A stretch of DNA of 64,000 nt from Candidatus Saccharimonadota bacterium (GTDB lineage Bacteria; Patescibacteriota; Saccharimonadia; Saccharimonadales; Saccharimonadaceae). A model generated the notes under the pieces. The model did no database searches, was not told the DNA's origin, and was given only the letters and a program-made list of their open reading frames with translations. The stretch lies in contig JAFWLB010000003.1 in assembly GCA_017514025.1 (NCBI GenBank), forward strand, positions 186,001 through 250,000, in the 5' to 3' direction. Shown here piece after piece: positions 25,196 to 34,518 of this stretch (its first letter is position 1; each line of letters starts with the position of its first letter). The position numbers and the translations under genes were made by a program.

Positions 25196-25897
25196 CTAGC
25201 GACCGATCTTATTCCCTCCAGCAGCTACTGCTGCGTAAGCTCCCAGAGGAATAGCGTCATAAGTAGACACCTTATCCTTCAGACATTGCGGGCAATAAAC
25301 CCTGCCCATTTCGTGCGACTCCCTCGCATGCTGCACCCATTCTGATACCGATAATCCTTGCCGCATAATGCAACCTGAATTTGTGCAATGTGGCCCTAGA
25401 TTATACTCGGTATTTGTACGACCAAGGTTGCTTGCCATTCCAAAAATGTGACCCAGCTCATGCTGCACCACAGCTTTGATTGCCAAATAGCGATCAAAAT
25501 CCGGCAGCTCCCGATATCTTGCCACGCTCTGCACGGTAATACGCCCGTCAGCCATCCCAAACACAAAGTTCAGGTACTGCCTTCCATCCATGGCTGCCAA
25601 ATCATACGACGTAAACATTACGTCAATGTGCGGCTCAGCTTCTTGCCATGGCTCACCGGCAATTAAATCAATCAAATCGCCCGCGTCCAATTGCAGAATG
25701 TCCATTCGTGGCACAGCTCGCGTATTATGCACGTACCAGTCCGCCGATGAATATTCACCTTCGCACCAGGCACTAGCCCCATACATACGAATTCTCATCC
25801 CCGGAAACATACTGTCGAGCTCGCCAAGACCATTAACAATCGCGATCTCCTCAAACTCGTCAATTCCAGAGTCGTACATTACGTTGATTGGCAGCAT
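25196..25897 (-). CDS. Archaemetzincin-like zinc metalloprotease
   Basis: The 233 residues have no signal peptide, so it is probably cytoplasmic. HELGHIFGM (146-154) gives the metzincin zinc site and the glycine. Then come Cys171 and Cys176-I-Met178, the Met-turn context, and the pair Cys202-PQ-Cys205. That order (HExxHxxG, Cx4CxM, CxxC) is the archaemetzincin signature. Here about 17 extra residues lie between the His motif and the first Cys, and a third zinc His is not obvious. ATG 25897 has AAGGGGAG upstream. It is divergent from dus with interlocking promoters. Substrate unknown. Confidence 0.78.
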   Translation of the reverse strand: MLPINVMYDSGIDEFEEIAIVNGLGELDSMFPGMRIRMYGASAWCEGEYSSADWYVHNTRAVPRMDILQLDAGDLIDLIAGEPWQEAEPHIDVMFTSYDLAAMDGRQYLNFVFGMADGRITVQSVARYRELPDFDRYLAIKAVVQHELGHIFGMASNLGRTNTEYNLGPHCTNSGCIMRQGLSVSEWVQHARESHEMGRVYCPQCLKDKVSTYDAIPLGAYAAVAAGGNKIGR

Positions 25898-25942
25898 AAC
25901 TCTCCCCTTTCTTCTCCATGTGCCTATACTCCAATCCTTCCT

Positions 25943-25971
25943 ATTATACCACACTCGGACATTCTTGTCAA
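25943..25971 (-). promoter_or_regulatory. Promoter of the archaemetzincin-like gene
   Basis: TTGACA (25966-25971), 17-base spacer, TGG-TATAAT (25943-25948). The -35 overlaps that of divergent dus. Confidence 0.9.
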
Positions 25972-25993
25972 TTCTTGACCACTATGCTAAAAT
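25965..25993 (+). promoter_or_regulatory. Promoter of dus
   Basis: TTGTCA (25965-25970), 17-base spacer, TGC-TAAAAT (25988-25993), then six bases to ATG 26000. Confidence 0.82.
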
Positions 25994-25999
25994 ATAAAA

Positions 26000-26935
26000 A
26001 TGAATATTTGGCAAGAGCTACCCCGACCATTTCTCATCCTCGCCCCTATGGAAGGGGTCACGGACATTATTTTTCGTCAGGTTATTGCAACAGCCGGCAA
26101 ACCCGATTTATTCTTCACGGAATTCACCAATGTCTCCTCTTACGCCTCTGAAAAAGGCCGCCAAAACGCCCTAGAAAGATTAGAGATCGCCCCTTCCGAT
26201 AAACCAATTATCGCCCAAATTTGGGGCAAAAATCCGGAACATTTTGCGGAAACTACGCACGCGCTTGCATCACTCGGTTTTTCAGGGGTAGATCTCAACT
26301 TTGGCTGTCCGGATAAACACGTCAACAAAGCCGGTGGTGGCGCCGCCATGATTCAAAATCCTGACCTCGCCATAGAATGTTATCAAAATGCCCGCAAAAA
26401 CACCGACCTTCCCGTCTCTATCAAAACCCGCCTCGGCTGGAGCAAACCCGAAGAATGTCAAACCTGGCTCCCTACGCTCTTACAACAACGTCCCGCCGCC
26501 CTCACCGTCCACCTCCGCACCAAAAAAGAGATGAGCAAAGTCCCCGCTCACTACGAGCTAATTCCTGATATTATCAAACTTCGCGCCGAAATCTCCCCTG
26601 AAACCAAACTCATCATCAACGGCGATATTAAAGATAAAACCCACGCCCTCGAATTACACAAAAAATATCCCGAAGTAGACGGCTTCATGATCGGACGCGG
26701 TGTCTTCGCCAACCCCTACTGTTTCACCAACCACACCCCCACCCGTGAGGAACTAATGGAGCTTTTAAAAATGCATCTAGATTTGTACGAGAAGCATTGT
26801 TCTCATATTCCATACGATTCTTTGAAGCATTTCTTCAAAATCTACATCAACAACTTCCCGGGGGCAAAGGATTTGCGCACCAAACTCATGGAAACTCACT
26901 CCCTCACCGAAGCCCGTGCTATAATAGAGATATGA
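26000..26935 (+). CDS. dus: tRNA-dihydrouridine synthase
   Basis: FMN enzyme that reduces uridines in the D-loop of tRNA. It has 311 residues. APMEGVTDIIFRQ lies at the N-terminus. LNFGCPDKHVNKAGGGAAM contains the catalytic Cys and the Lys/Gly loop, and INGDIKDK and FMIGRGVFANPY bind flavin phosphate. The start is six bases after TAAAAT, so it is leaderless. It overlaps murD by four bases, but murD has its own -10 inside the end of this gene. Which Dus subtype is not clear. Confidence 0.93.
   Translation: MNIWQELPRPFLILAPMEGVTDIIFRQVIATAGKPDLFFTEFTNVSSYASEKGRQNALERLEIAPSDKPIIAQIWGKNPEHFAETTHALASLGFSGVDLNFGCPDKHVNKAGGGAAMIQNPDLAIECYQNARKNTDLPVSIKTRLGWSKPEECQTWLPTLLQQRPAALTVHLRTKKEMSKVPAHYELIPDIIKLRAEISPETKLIINGDIKDKTHALELHKKYPEVDGFMIGRGVFANPYCFTNHTPTREELMELLKMHLDLYEKHCSHIPYDSLKHFFKIYINNFPGAKDLRTKLMETHSLTEARAIIEI
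26920..26925 (+). promoter_or_regulatory. -10 element of murD inside dus
   Basis: TGC-TATAAT six bases before ATG 26932, within the last codons of dus. Confidence 0.75.
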
Positions 26936-28179
26936 AAATCGCACTATTAGGCTACGGTAAAGAGGGGCAAGCCGCCGAAAAATACTTTCAAAACAAATAC
27001 GCGGACACTACTTTTGACGTTTTTGAGAACGAAACTCCCGAACAACTAAATCAAAGAGATTATTCGTCTTATGATATAATCCTCCGCAGCCCCTCCGTTC
27101 CACCCCTAAATCTCCCCAACGAATCCAGCCTCACCCGCTATTTCTTTGACCACTGCCCCTGCCCCATTATCGGCGTCACCGCTACTAAAGGCAAAGGTAC
27201 CACCTGCTCCTTTATTAAATCTCTTCTAGACACAGAAGAACAAGACGCCTACCTAGTCGGCAATATCGGTATCCCCGCCATTGAAATCCTAGACCAACTT
27301 ACACCAAAATCTGTTGTCGTCTACGAAATGTCCAGCTTCCAACTCTGGGATCTTCAAAAATCCCCTCACGTCGCCGTCATCGGCCAGCTCGAACCCGATC
27401 ATCTCAACGTCCACAAGGATATGGATGATTATTTAAATGCCAAGACCAACATTACCAGATACCAAACCGAACAAGACTATCTCATTTACTATGCCAAAAA
27501 CCCCGAAACCACCAAAATCGCCGAGACCAGCAAAGCCCACAAAATCCCCTACCCCTTCGAAATCCCAGACGACATCAAAGAAGTCATCAAACTCCCCGGC
27601 CTCCATAACCAAGAAAACGCCGTCGCCGCTATTGCTGCCGTCGCCGCCTCTAAAAATATATCACCAGATGAATATTTAGCCACAAACAAAAACGAAATCA
27701 AACAGGGTCTAGAAAATTTCAAAGGCCTCCCTCACCGTCTCGAATTCGTCCGCGAATTAAACGGCGTTAAATACTACGACGACAATTTCTCCACCAACCC
27801 TTCCTCCACCCGTGTTGCTATCAACTCCTTCCCGGACAACAACCTCGTTGTCATCATCGGTGGCCGTGATAAAACCAACAATGAAGACCTCCCCGAAATC
27901 TACGAAATCCTCCAAACCAAAAACATCAAAAAAATCATTTTAATCGGCGAGTCCGGTCACGAACTCGCCAAAAGATATCAAGACGACCGCTTCGTCTTAG
28001 CCAAATCTCTAGATCAGGCCGTCTCCACCGCTCAAGAATTAGCTGAAGCTAGCGCGTCTGCAAACTCCGCAAATACAGTCGTCATCATGTCCCCCTCCGC
28101 CGCCTCCTTCGACATGTTCAAAAACGTCTATGACCGCGGCGATCAATTCAAAAATTTAGTCGATTCTCTAGCTCGTTAA
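26932..28179 (+). CDS. murD: UDP-N-acetylmuramoyl-L-alanine:D-glutamate ligase
   Basis: Adds D-Glu to UDP-MurNAc-L-Ala in the cytoplasmic stage of peptidoglycan synthesis. It has 415 residues. The ATP site is TATKGKGTTCSF, the Mur-ligase centre LEPDHLNVHKDMDDYLNAK, and the C-terminal domain FKGLPHRLEF...YYDDNFSTNPSST. D-Glu would come from murI in this window. A long in-frame extension to 26797 is rejected because TATAAT lies six bases before this ATG. The 3' end overlaps the convergent M16 gene by 32 bases. Confidence 0.95.
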   Translation: MKIALLGYGKEGQAAEKYFQNKYADTTFDVFENETPEQLNQRDYSSYDIILRSPSVPPLNLPNESSLTRYFFDHCPCPIIGVTATKGKGTTCSFIKSLLDTEEQDAYLVGNIGIPAIEILDQLTPKSVVVYEMSSFQLWDLQKSPHVAVIGQLEPDHLNVHKDMDDYLNAKTNITRYQTEQDYLIYYAKNPETTKIAETSKAHKIPYPFEIPDDIKEVIKLPGLHNQENAVAAIAAVAASKNISPDEYLATNKNEIKQGLENFKGLPHRLEFVRELNGVKYYDDNFSTNPSSTRVAINSFPDNNLVVIIGGRDKTNNEDLPEIYEILQTKNIKKIILIGESGHELAKRYQDDRFVLAKSLDQAVSTAQELAEASASANSANTVVIMSPSAASFDMFKNVYDRGDQFKNLVDSLAR

Positions 28180-29419
28180 TAAACGCCTTTTCCACTGACG
28201 ACACGGCCGCAAATCCCCTAATCCCCGAATCCGCAAACTCCCTAGCTAGCTCAATCATCTTAAACTTATCAATCGATTTGATCAAATTCGGCGTGGCATC
28301 ATACCGCATTATTGTTCCATTAGTAAAATACCCCTCTGCATAATAATCCGCAATCTGCGACGGCGTCTGCGCTCCCATCTGGAATCTCCCCAGCGCGTAT
28401 GATTTTGCCGCCAAAAAGTCCATGTCCATAATTTCCCCGTTCAAAGTCTTCATTAGTTCCGTCTGGATCAGTTCAAACAGTTCCTCCGCATTCTCTACGT
28501 TCACCTCGCCATCAAAGTCCCAATACGAGCTCGCCGCATTAGCCGCCACCGATGAACCCATACCGTATACTAGCCCCCGCTTTCTCGCCGCCCCAAAAAT
28601 CTTTGAATTTGTCGTCCCGTTCAAAATATGGTTCAAACAATTCATCGCAAACACTTCCGAAGGCTCCAAATGTCGTGGAGTCACCAAAGAAAAACCAAAA
28701 GTGATGTTCGAGGCGTCCTTTCGCCGAATCGCCACCGCCTCCGACGAATGTAGATCCGCAGTTGGGATTTCAAACTCTCTTCCCTCCTTCAAATCCCACT
28801 CCTCAAGCATCCGAATTAGTTGTCGTCTCCGCCCTTTAATCTTCCCCGCAATGATAAACCGCATATTTCGCGCCGTATGCGTCCGCCGGTAATGCTCCCG
28901 AATATCCTTAAGTTCAATATTCGGAATTGTCTTAATTCGCTCGGGCAAATCCAAAATATCTTCTCCTACCGCTTGCTGCACTCGCGGCCACAAAAGCCGA
29001 TAATAATCGTTCATATAACCCGTCAATTCCGAACGTACGTTCGCTTTCTCAGACTTCAATTCTTCCTCGTTAAACCGTGGCTCACAAATCGACACCTTCT
29101 GCAAATCCATAATTCGCTCCCACTCAAAATCCGCACATTCCGTCTCATAGCACACCGAAATATCACTAGTCCAGGCATTGTGATATGCACCATTTTTGGT
29201 AAATTCTGCCTCAAAAGCCTGCTCGTCTTTAAATTTAGCATTCGCCCCAAATGCTAAATGCTCCACCACGTGCGGGATCTCGTACACTCGCTTCCCTTTG
29301 GCGTACATCATTCCCGCCCGAAATTGCACTCGGGTGGACATCACACTCGCCCCCGGAATATCCACAAACAACCCCCGCGCCCCGTTTCTTAGTTTCACCT
29401 CCTCAACCAAATGTTTCAT
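28148..29419 (-). CDS. M16-family (insulinase-like) zinc peptidase
   Basis: The 423 residues carry the inverted zinc motif HVVEH (PHVVEHLAFG near residue 50) and, about 75 residues later, the distal Glu in FNEEELKSEKANVRSEL. A second M16-like half follows, with the loop ARKRGLVYGMGSSVAA, close to the R/Y pair of the family. There is no signal peptide, so it is probably cytoplasmic; a processing role is inferred. ATG 29419 (MKHLVEEV) lies 33 bases after secA. It is probably cotranscribed. Confidence 0.85.
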   Translation of the reverse strand: MKHLVEEVKLRNGARGLFVDIPGASVMSTRVQFRAGMMYAKGKRVYEIPHVVEHLAFGANAKFKDEQAFEAEFTKNGAYHNAWTSDISVCYETECADFEWERIMDLQKVSICEPRFNEEELKSEKANVRSELTGYMNDYYRLLWPRVQQAVGEDILDLPERIKTIPNIELKDIREHYRRTHTARNMRFIIAGKIKGRRRQLIRMLEEWDLKEGREFEIPTADLHSSEAVAIRRKDASNITFGFSLVTPRHLEPSEVFAMNCLNHILNGTTNSKIFGAARKRGLVYGMGSSVAANAASSYWDFDGEVNVENAEELFELIQTELMKTLNGEIMDMDFLAAKSYALGRFQMGAQTPSQIADYYAEGYFTNGTIMRYDATPNLIKSIDKFKMIELAREFADSGIRGFAAVSSVEKAFINELENRLNF

Positions 29420-29452
29420 ATAATTTACCTCGCTCCACACCTTAAATACGGA

Positions 29453-32116
29453 CTATTTCCGTTTTTTCTTGGATTTTTTCTTCTTTGCTGTACTCTTACG
29501 CTTCTTCGTAGCAGATTTCTTCTTTGTACTACTAGACTTCTTGAACTCATCGTCCAAATTCTTTTCGCCCTTGCTAATCTCGTTCACACCCCGTTCCGTC
29601 TGGCTTTCCGCCATCTTCGTCAGCTCCGACTCGTACTCTTCACCATCCGTCACATCATCTGCTGCCGCTTCCGAAGGCGTAATCGAAAGCAAAATCTTCA
29701 AAACTTCCTCTCGCAAATTCCTCTGCAAACCATCAAATAGCTTCTGCGATTCTGAACGATACTCCACCAACGGATCTCTCTGTCCCACGCTCCTCCAGTG
29801 AATCCCCTCGCGCAAATGCTGCATATTTTCCAAATGTTGCATCCACAGAGTATCCAAAACTTTCAAATATACTTCCCGTTCCACCTTGCGCATTGTCTCC
29901 GAGCCGAACTCTTCCTCTTTCTTTGCATAAGCCTGCTCTACCGCCTCTAGCGCCGTCTTTTCGCGGTCTTTCTCTTTACGCAAAATCCCAATTCCATGAA
30001 TCAAATCATCATCAAAATCAAAAACAGCTTTAAATTCTTTATCAAAATTCTTGTTTACCCGTGACGAAAATTCCGTCAACATTTTAACTTCTTCGCGCAT
30101 CAACCGCTTGATTTCCGGGAAAATATCATCACCCTCCAAAATCTTCCGCCGAATCATATACACAACCTTCCGGTGTCGGTTGATCACGTTATCGTATTGC
30201 ACCACATTCTTCCGCGAATCAAAGTTAAATCCCTCAATCCGCTTTTGCGCCGCTTCCAAAGTCTTAGAAATCGAACGAGTCTGAATCGGCGTCTCCTCAT
30301 CTACTCCTAGTCGTGACATCAGAGCTTTCACTCTATCCCCCTGGAAAATTCGCATCAAATCGTCTTCGCAAGACACAAAGAACTGCGTCGTACCCGGATC
30401 TCCCTGCCGACCGCCCCGACCCCGCAGCTGGTTATCCACCCGCCGAGAATCATGCCTCTCTGAACCAATCACCACTAAACCACCTAAATCGGCCACCCCT
30501 TTACCGAGCTTAATATCCGTCCCCCGCCCAGCCATGTTCGTTGCGAGGGTAATCGCACCTTTTTCGCCAGCCTTAGCAATAATCGCCGCCTCGCGCTCAT
30601 TATTTTTTGCATTCAAAATCTCATAAGGCAAACCAAACTGTTCCAAATACCGAGCAATTTCCTCGTTGTTCTCGATCGAACCCGACCCCACCAACACTGG
30701 CTGACCTTTTTCGTGATACTTTTGAATCTCCGTCGCAATTGCCTTCAATTTTCCAGCCTTGGTTTTATAAATCAAATCGTCTTTGTCTACCCGAGCAATC
30801 GGTTTATTAGGTGGGATCTGAATCACATCCAATGCATAAATCTGCTGAAACTCTTCTGCTTCAGTAAACGCCGTTCCGGTCATCCCCGACAATTTATGAT
30901 ACAACCGGAAGAAATTCTGGAACGAAATCGTCGCGAGCGTCATCGACTCTTGCTTTACCGCCACGCCTTCTTTAGCCTCGATTGCCTGGTGCAAACCTTC
31001 GTTATAACGTCGCCCCTGCATCAACCGTCCCGTATGCTCATCCACAATGATTACTTCGCCCGAATTCGTCACTACATAATCTTTATCACGCTTAAACACC
31101 ACTTCTGCCCGAATTGCTTGCTCTAAATGATAAACTAGACGCGTATTTTTGGTCGAATACAAAGTCTCCACCCCTAAAATGTCCTGCACTTTTTCAATAC
31201 CTGCGTCCGTCAAAGTTACCGAACGCCTCTTTTCATCAAATACATAGTCATCCGGAGTCAATCGCGCCGCCACTCGCGCAAACTGATAATAGCTTTCCGG
31301 ATTATCCCCTGCTGGCGCACTAATAATCAGCGGCGTCCGCGCTTCGTCAATCAAAATCGAATCCACCTCATCCACGATCGCGAAATTCAGTTCTCGCTGC
31401 CGCAAATACTGCACCTCTGAAGTCATATTGTCACGCAAATAGTCAAACCCAAATTCATTGTTCGTACCATAGGTAATATCTGCGTTATAAGCTTCTTTTC
31501 GCGTACAAGGCTTCAAATGTCGAAACCTCTCGTCCTCATGCTCTTCATTTTCGTAATCCTTATCATAAATAAACGACGCATTATTGACAATTACAGCTAC
31601 CGTGAGGCCCAAAAAGTCATAAATCGGCCCATTCCAACCCGCATCTCGCTGTGCCAAATAATCATTCACTGTCACCACATGCACGCCTTTGCCCGTCAAA
31701 CCATTCAGATACGCCGGCAACATCGCTACTAAAGTCTTGCCCTCACCGGTCTTCATCTCGGCCACCGCCCCCTCATTTAGCACCATCCCGCCGATCAATT
31801 GCACATCATAAGGTCTAAGCCCCATCACCCGCTTAGTTGCCTCTCTTGCTATGGCAAAAGCTTCCGGCAAAAAGCCGTCCAGCGATTTTTCGTCGCTCTT
31901 CTTTGCTACTTTTTCTCTTAAATCCGCCGATTTTTCCTTAAGTTCTTTATCACTCATCTTCTCATATTTCGGCTCCAGTTTGTTTATTTCCTGCGCTCGC
32001 TTCCAAAGCCGTCGCAAAATCTTTTTCTGTGCATCACCAAACACCCCCTGCAAGAACTTAGTTAAAGCTGTCCTATCTGCCAACTTATCAGTCGGTTTTT
32101 TCTCTTTTTTCGCCAT
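29453..32116 (-). CDS. secA: Protein translocase ATPase SecA
   Basis: Motor that drives secreted proteins through SecYEG. It has 887 residues. Walker A EMKTGEGKTLVAMLP lies near 100-115, the DEAD-like box FAIVDEVDSILIDEARTPL near 220, and NMAGRGTDIKLG and the QLRGRGGRQGDPG region in motor domain 2. The C-terminus is a Lys/Ser-rich tail (KKKSKKKRK) and lacks the zinc-finger CxC used for SecB binding. It has a promoter at 32138-32143 and Shine-Dalgarno AGGAG. Confidence 0.97.
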   Translation of the reverse strand: MAKKEKKPTDKLADRTALTKFLQGVFGDAQKKILRRLWKRAQEINKLEPKYEKMSDKELKEKSADLREKVAKKSDEKSLDGFLPEAFAIAREATKRVMGLRPYDVQLIGGMVLNEGAVAEMKTGEGKTLVAMLPAYLNGLTGKGVHVVTVNDYLAQRDAGWNGPIYDFLGLTVAVIVNNASFIYDKDYENEEHEDERFRHLKPCTRKEAYNADITYGTNNEFGFDYLRDNMTSEVQYLRQRELNFAIVDEVDSILIDEARTPLIISAPAGDNPESYYQFARVAARLTPDDYVFDEKRRSVTLTDAGIEKVQDILGVETLYSTKNTRLVYHLEQAIRAEVVFKRDKDYVVTNSGEVIIVDEHTGRLMQGRRYNEGLHQAIEAKEGVAVKQESMTLATISFQNFFRLYHKLSGMTGTAFTEAEEFQQIYALDVIQIPPNKPIARVDKDDLIYKTKAGKLKAIATEIQKYHEKGQPVLVGSGSIENNEEIARYLEQFGLPYEILNAKNNEREAAIIAKAGEKGAITLATNMAGRGTDIKLGKGVADLGGLVVIGSERHDSRRVDNQLRGRGGRQGDPGTTQFFVSCEDDLMRIFQGDRVKALMSRLGVDEETPIQTRSISKTLEAAQKRIEGFNFDSRKNVVQYDNVINRHRKVVYMIRRKILEGDDIFPEIKRLMREEVKMLTEFSSRVNKNFDKEFKAVFDFDDDLIHGIGILRKEKDREKTALEAVEQAYAKKEEEFGSETMRKVEREVYLKVLDTLWMQHLENMQHLREGIHWRSVGQRDPLVEYRSESQKLFDGLQRNLREEVLKILLSITPSEAAADDVTDGEEYESELTKMAESQTERGVNEISKGEKNLDDEFKKSSSTKKKSATKKRKSTAKKKKSKKKRK

Positions 32117-32137
32117 ATAACTCCTAATCTATCCCCC

Positions 32138-32143
32138 ATTGTA
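32138..32143 (-). promoter_or_regulatory. -10 element of secA
   Basis: TGA-TACAAT about 22 bases before the ATG; short leader with AGGAG. Confidence 0.65.
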
Positions 32144-32148
32144 TCATA

Positions 32149-32511
32149 TTATTTCCTGCGAATAAAGAGGCTCTTCAAGCTCCTCTTCTGACGATGCGGC
32201 TGCACTTCCAATTTATACCGCCGAATTTGCCCGGTCAACTTAGCTTCTACCAAGTCCACTCCTGCAAACACGTTTGAACACTCATCTTTCGCCGCAATTA
32301 CCTTGCCACCAGTCATCTCCATCGTCGCCGCAATTTCATACTTATCATTTTTGCTCTTGCTGATCTCCGCCACCGCCACTTTCATCACTACATCCTTCTT
32401 GGCTGCCCGTGGCAAATACCGATCCAATTTGCTTAAACGCTTCGTCACATACTTCTTAAACGATTCGTCAATCTTATATCCTTTACCACTAATCTCAATT
32501 TTTTCAATCAT
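32149..32511 (-). CDS. hpf: Ribosome hibernation factor, short HPF/YfiA type
   Basis: Binds the 30S decoding region in resting cells. It has 120 residues with IEISGKGYKIDESFKKYVTKRLSKLDRYLP and a basic C-terminus (RRYKLEVQPHRQKRSLKSLF). It lacks the dimerisation domain of the long form. The start has AAGGAG, and the gene follows serS by 22 bases with no clear promoter of its own, so cotranscription is likely. Confidence 0.88.
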   Translation of the reverse strand: MIEKIEISGKGYKIDESFKKYVTKRLSKLDRYLPRAAKKDVVMKVAVAEISKSKNDKYEIAATMEMTGGKVIAAKDECSNVFAGVDLVEAKLTGQIRRYKLEVQPHRQKRSLKSLFIRRK

Positions 32512-32533
32512 TTTATTTCTCCTTTTTACAAAA

Positions 32534-33778
32534 TTAAATCTCTTCTTTACCGCCCAAATACGGCTTCAAAACTTCCGGCACCTTCAGCTTACCACCAGAA
32601 ACAGCGTAATTTTCTATCACCGCCACCATTGTCCTCGCTAGCGACACCGCTGTCCCGTTCAAAGTGTGCAAAACTTCCACCGTGCCATCCTCACGTCGCA
32701 CTCTGATATTCAAATTTCGCGCCTGAAAATCTGTACAGTTAGAACAGCTCGTAAGCTCTCGATAACACTGATCCACCGGCGACCAATATTCTACGTCATA
32801 CTTCTTCGCCGCCGGCGCACCCAAATCTCCTGCCGCAATATTAATCACCCTATACGGTATCCCTAACTCCTGCCAAATTTCTTCCTCCGTCGCAAGTATC
32901 ATTTCGTGCATCTCTTTAGATTTCTCTGGTACACAAAATACATACATTTCCAGCTTATTAAACTGATGTACCCGGAACAGCCCCCGCGTATGCTTACCGG
33001 CCGACCCAGCTTCCTTCCGGAAACAAGCCGAATACCCCGCATACAACAGCGGCAAATCCTTTTCATCGATAATCTCATTCATGCGATAGCCAGTCAAAGC
33101 AATTTCCGCCGTCGCAATTAACGCCAAATCTTCCCCCTCAATAAAATACTCATCACTCTGATCCGAAGTCCGCGGATTAAAACCCGTCCCCTCCAAAACT
33201 TTTGACGACACCAAATCCGGCACCGTAATATAACTAAACCCTTTTTCTAGAACTTTTTTTATCCCAAACTGCACCAAAGCATTCTCTAAGAGAGCCAACT
33301 CATTTTTCAGATAATAGAATTTCGCTCCCGCTACTTTGGCTCCCCGCTCAAAATCTACCCAGTCACGGCTCAGGGCATAATCCAAATGATCCACGCCCTT
33401 CTTCTTCTGCTCACCCCAAGCCTTAACCTCTACCGAATCTTCCTCACCCCCTAAAGGCACATCCTCAAAAATGATATTTGGCACCGATTTCAGCGCGTCC
33501 CGAAACTCCGCTTCCACCTCTGTTAAACTAGTCTCTAACCCCGCCAGTTCTTCCTTTACCTTTTTACCCTGTTCTATCAGCTCTTTTGCTGGCTTGCCAC
33601 CCTTCATTTTAGCAGCAATTTCGTTCCTCTGCCGCCTCAATTCCTCCACTCGTACTAGTTGTTTTTTTCGCTTATCATCTAACTCTAGTACTTTTTTAAC
33701 GTCGATTTTGTAACCTTTTTCCTTTGCCGACTTCTCCACCAGCTCCAGATTTTCTCGGATAAACTTCACATCTAACAT
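32534..33778 (-). CDS. serS: Seryl-tRNA synthetase
   Basis: Class II synthetase of 414 residues. The N-terminal coiled-coil arm (about 30-100, KRKKQLVRVEELRRQRNEIA) contacts the tRNA-Ser long arm. Motif 2 (FRKEAGSAGKHTRGLFRVHQ) and motif 3 (GTAVSLARTMVAVIENY) follow. ATG 33778 lies six bases after TGC-TATAAT and is used in place of an upstream in-frame start. Confidence 0.96.
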   Translation of the reverse strand: MLDVKFIRENLELVEKSAKEKGYKIDVKKVLELDDKRKKQLVRVEELRRQRNEIAAKMKGGKPAKELIEQGKKVKEELAGLETSLTEVEAEFRDALKSVPNIIFEDVPLGGEEDSVEVKAWGEQKKKGVDHLDYALSRDWVDFERGAKVAGAKFYYLKNELALLENALVQFGIKKVLEKGFSYITVPDLVSSKVLEGTGFNPRTSDQSDEYFIEGEDLALIATAEIALTGYRMNEIIDEKDLPLLYAGYSACFRKEAGSAGKHTRGLFRVHQFNKLEMYVFCVPEKSKEMHEMILATEEEIWQELGIPYRVINIAAGDLGAPAAKKYDVEYWSPVDQCYRELTSCSNCTDFQARNLNIRVRREDGTVEVLHTLNGTAVSLARTMVAVIENYAVSGGKLKVPEVLKPYLGGKEEI

Positions 33779-33780
33779 AC

Positions 33781-34518
33781 TTACATTATAGCACAATATA
33801 GGTCATAATAATTATTTAGATGCAAATCTCCCGGCCGCGCAAGAGGCGACACCCCTATTTTTTCAAGAACCTGAATCAGCTCTTCTCTTGATCGCAAATC
33901 ACTCAAATTATGAATCAACTTCTTCCGTGGCGCCCGAAAAGCCCTTAAAATTAACTCAAAAACTGGTTCTCCCACCTCTGGCGCATGCGGCTCCAATACC
34001 AGCACCTGCGAATCTACCTTTGGCGGTGGCGTGAATTCTTCCCTTGTTACTACCAGCCCTGCCGCCACTTCTGCCCGATTTTTCACAAACAATGACAAAA
34101 CTGTCTCTTTTTCATCCAAAATCCGCTCTACCACCTCTTTTTGCATCAAAAGTACCACTTTCTCCGCTAGCTTATCAGCCATCAAGACCTTCTCCAAAAT
34201 TGGACTTGTAATATAATAAGGAATATTGCCTGCTATAACATATTTTTCGTCAAAATCCAAATTATACTCTAGAAAATCCCCTTTTTCTACTGTCAAATTC
34301 TTACCCGGAAAAGATTTTGGTAAGTTTTCTGCCAATCTTTCGTCATACTCTACCGCTATCACTCTTTCAAACCGCTTCAAAAGTGATGACGTCAAAAACC
34401 CTAGTCCTGGCCCAATTTCCACACACAAGCCGCCTTCCCCCGCCAACCGAGCAATTTCATCCAAAATCGCACGATTTTTCAACCAATGCTGCCCCAATGA
34501 TTTTTTAGTACCAACCAT
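33781..34518 (-). CDS. rsmA: 16S rRNA dimethyladenosine transferase (RsmA/KsgA)
   Basis: Dimethylates the two adenosines of 16S helix 45 using SAM. It has 245 residues. KSLGQHWL lies near the start, SAM loop VEIGPGLGFLTSSLL next, and the catalytic GNIPYYITSPI, an NxPY motif. The start is uncertain between ATG 34518 and 34524; both lie inside the end of the transglycosylase gene upstream. The last codons contain the serS promoter. Confidence 0.93.
   Translation of the reverse strand: MVGTKKSLGQHWLKNRAILDEIARLAGEGGLCVEIGPGLGFLTSSLLKRFERVIAVEYDERLAENLPKSFPGKNLTVEKGDFLEYNLDFDEKYVIAGNIPYYITSPILEKVLMADKLAEKVVLLMQKEVVERILDEKETVLSLFVKNRAEVAAGLVVTREEFTPPPKVDSQVLVLEPHAPEVGEPVFELILRAFRAPRKKLIHNLSDLRSREELIQVLEKIGVSPLARPGDLHLNNYYDLYCAIM
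33785..33790 (-). promoter_or_regulatory. -10 element of serS
   Basis: TGC-TATAAT, six bases to the ATG; it lies within the last codons of rsmA. Confidence 0.75.

Noticed and set aside
26797-26931. Longer N-terminus for murD
   Set aside because: TATAAT lies six bases before ATG 26932, and the protein from there starts with the usual MurD fold; the extension lies inside dus.
28060-28147. Terminator between murD and the M16 gene
   Set aside because: No hairpin with a T tract could be found; the genes simply overlap.
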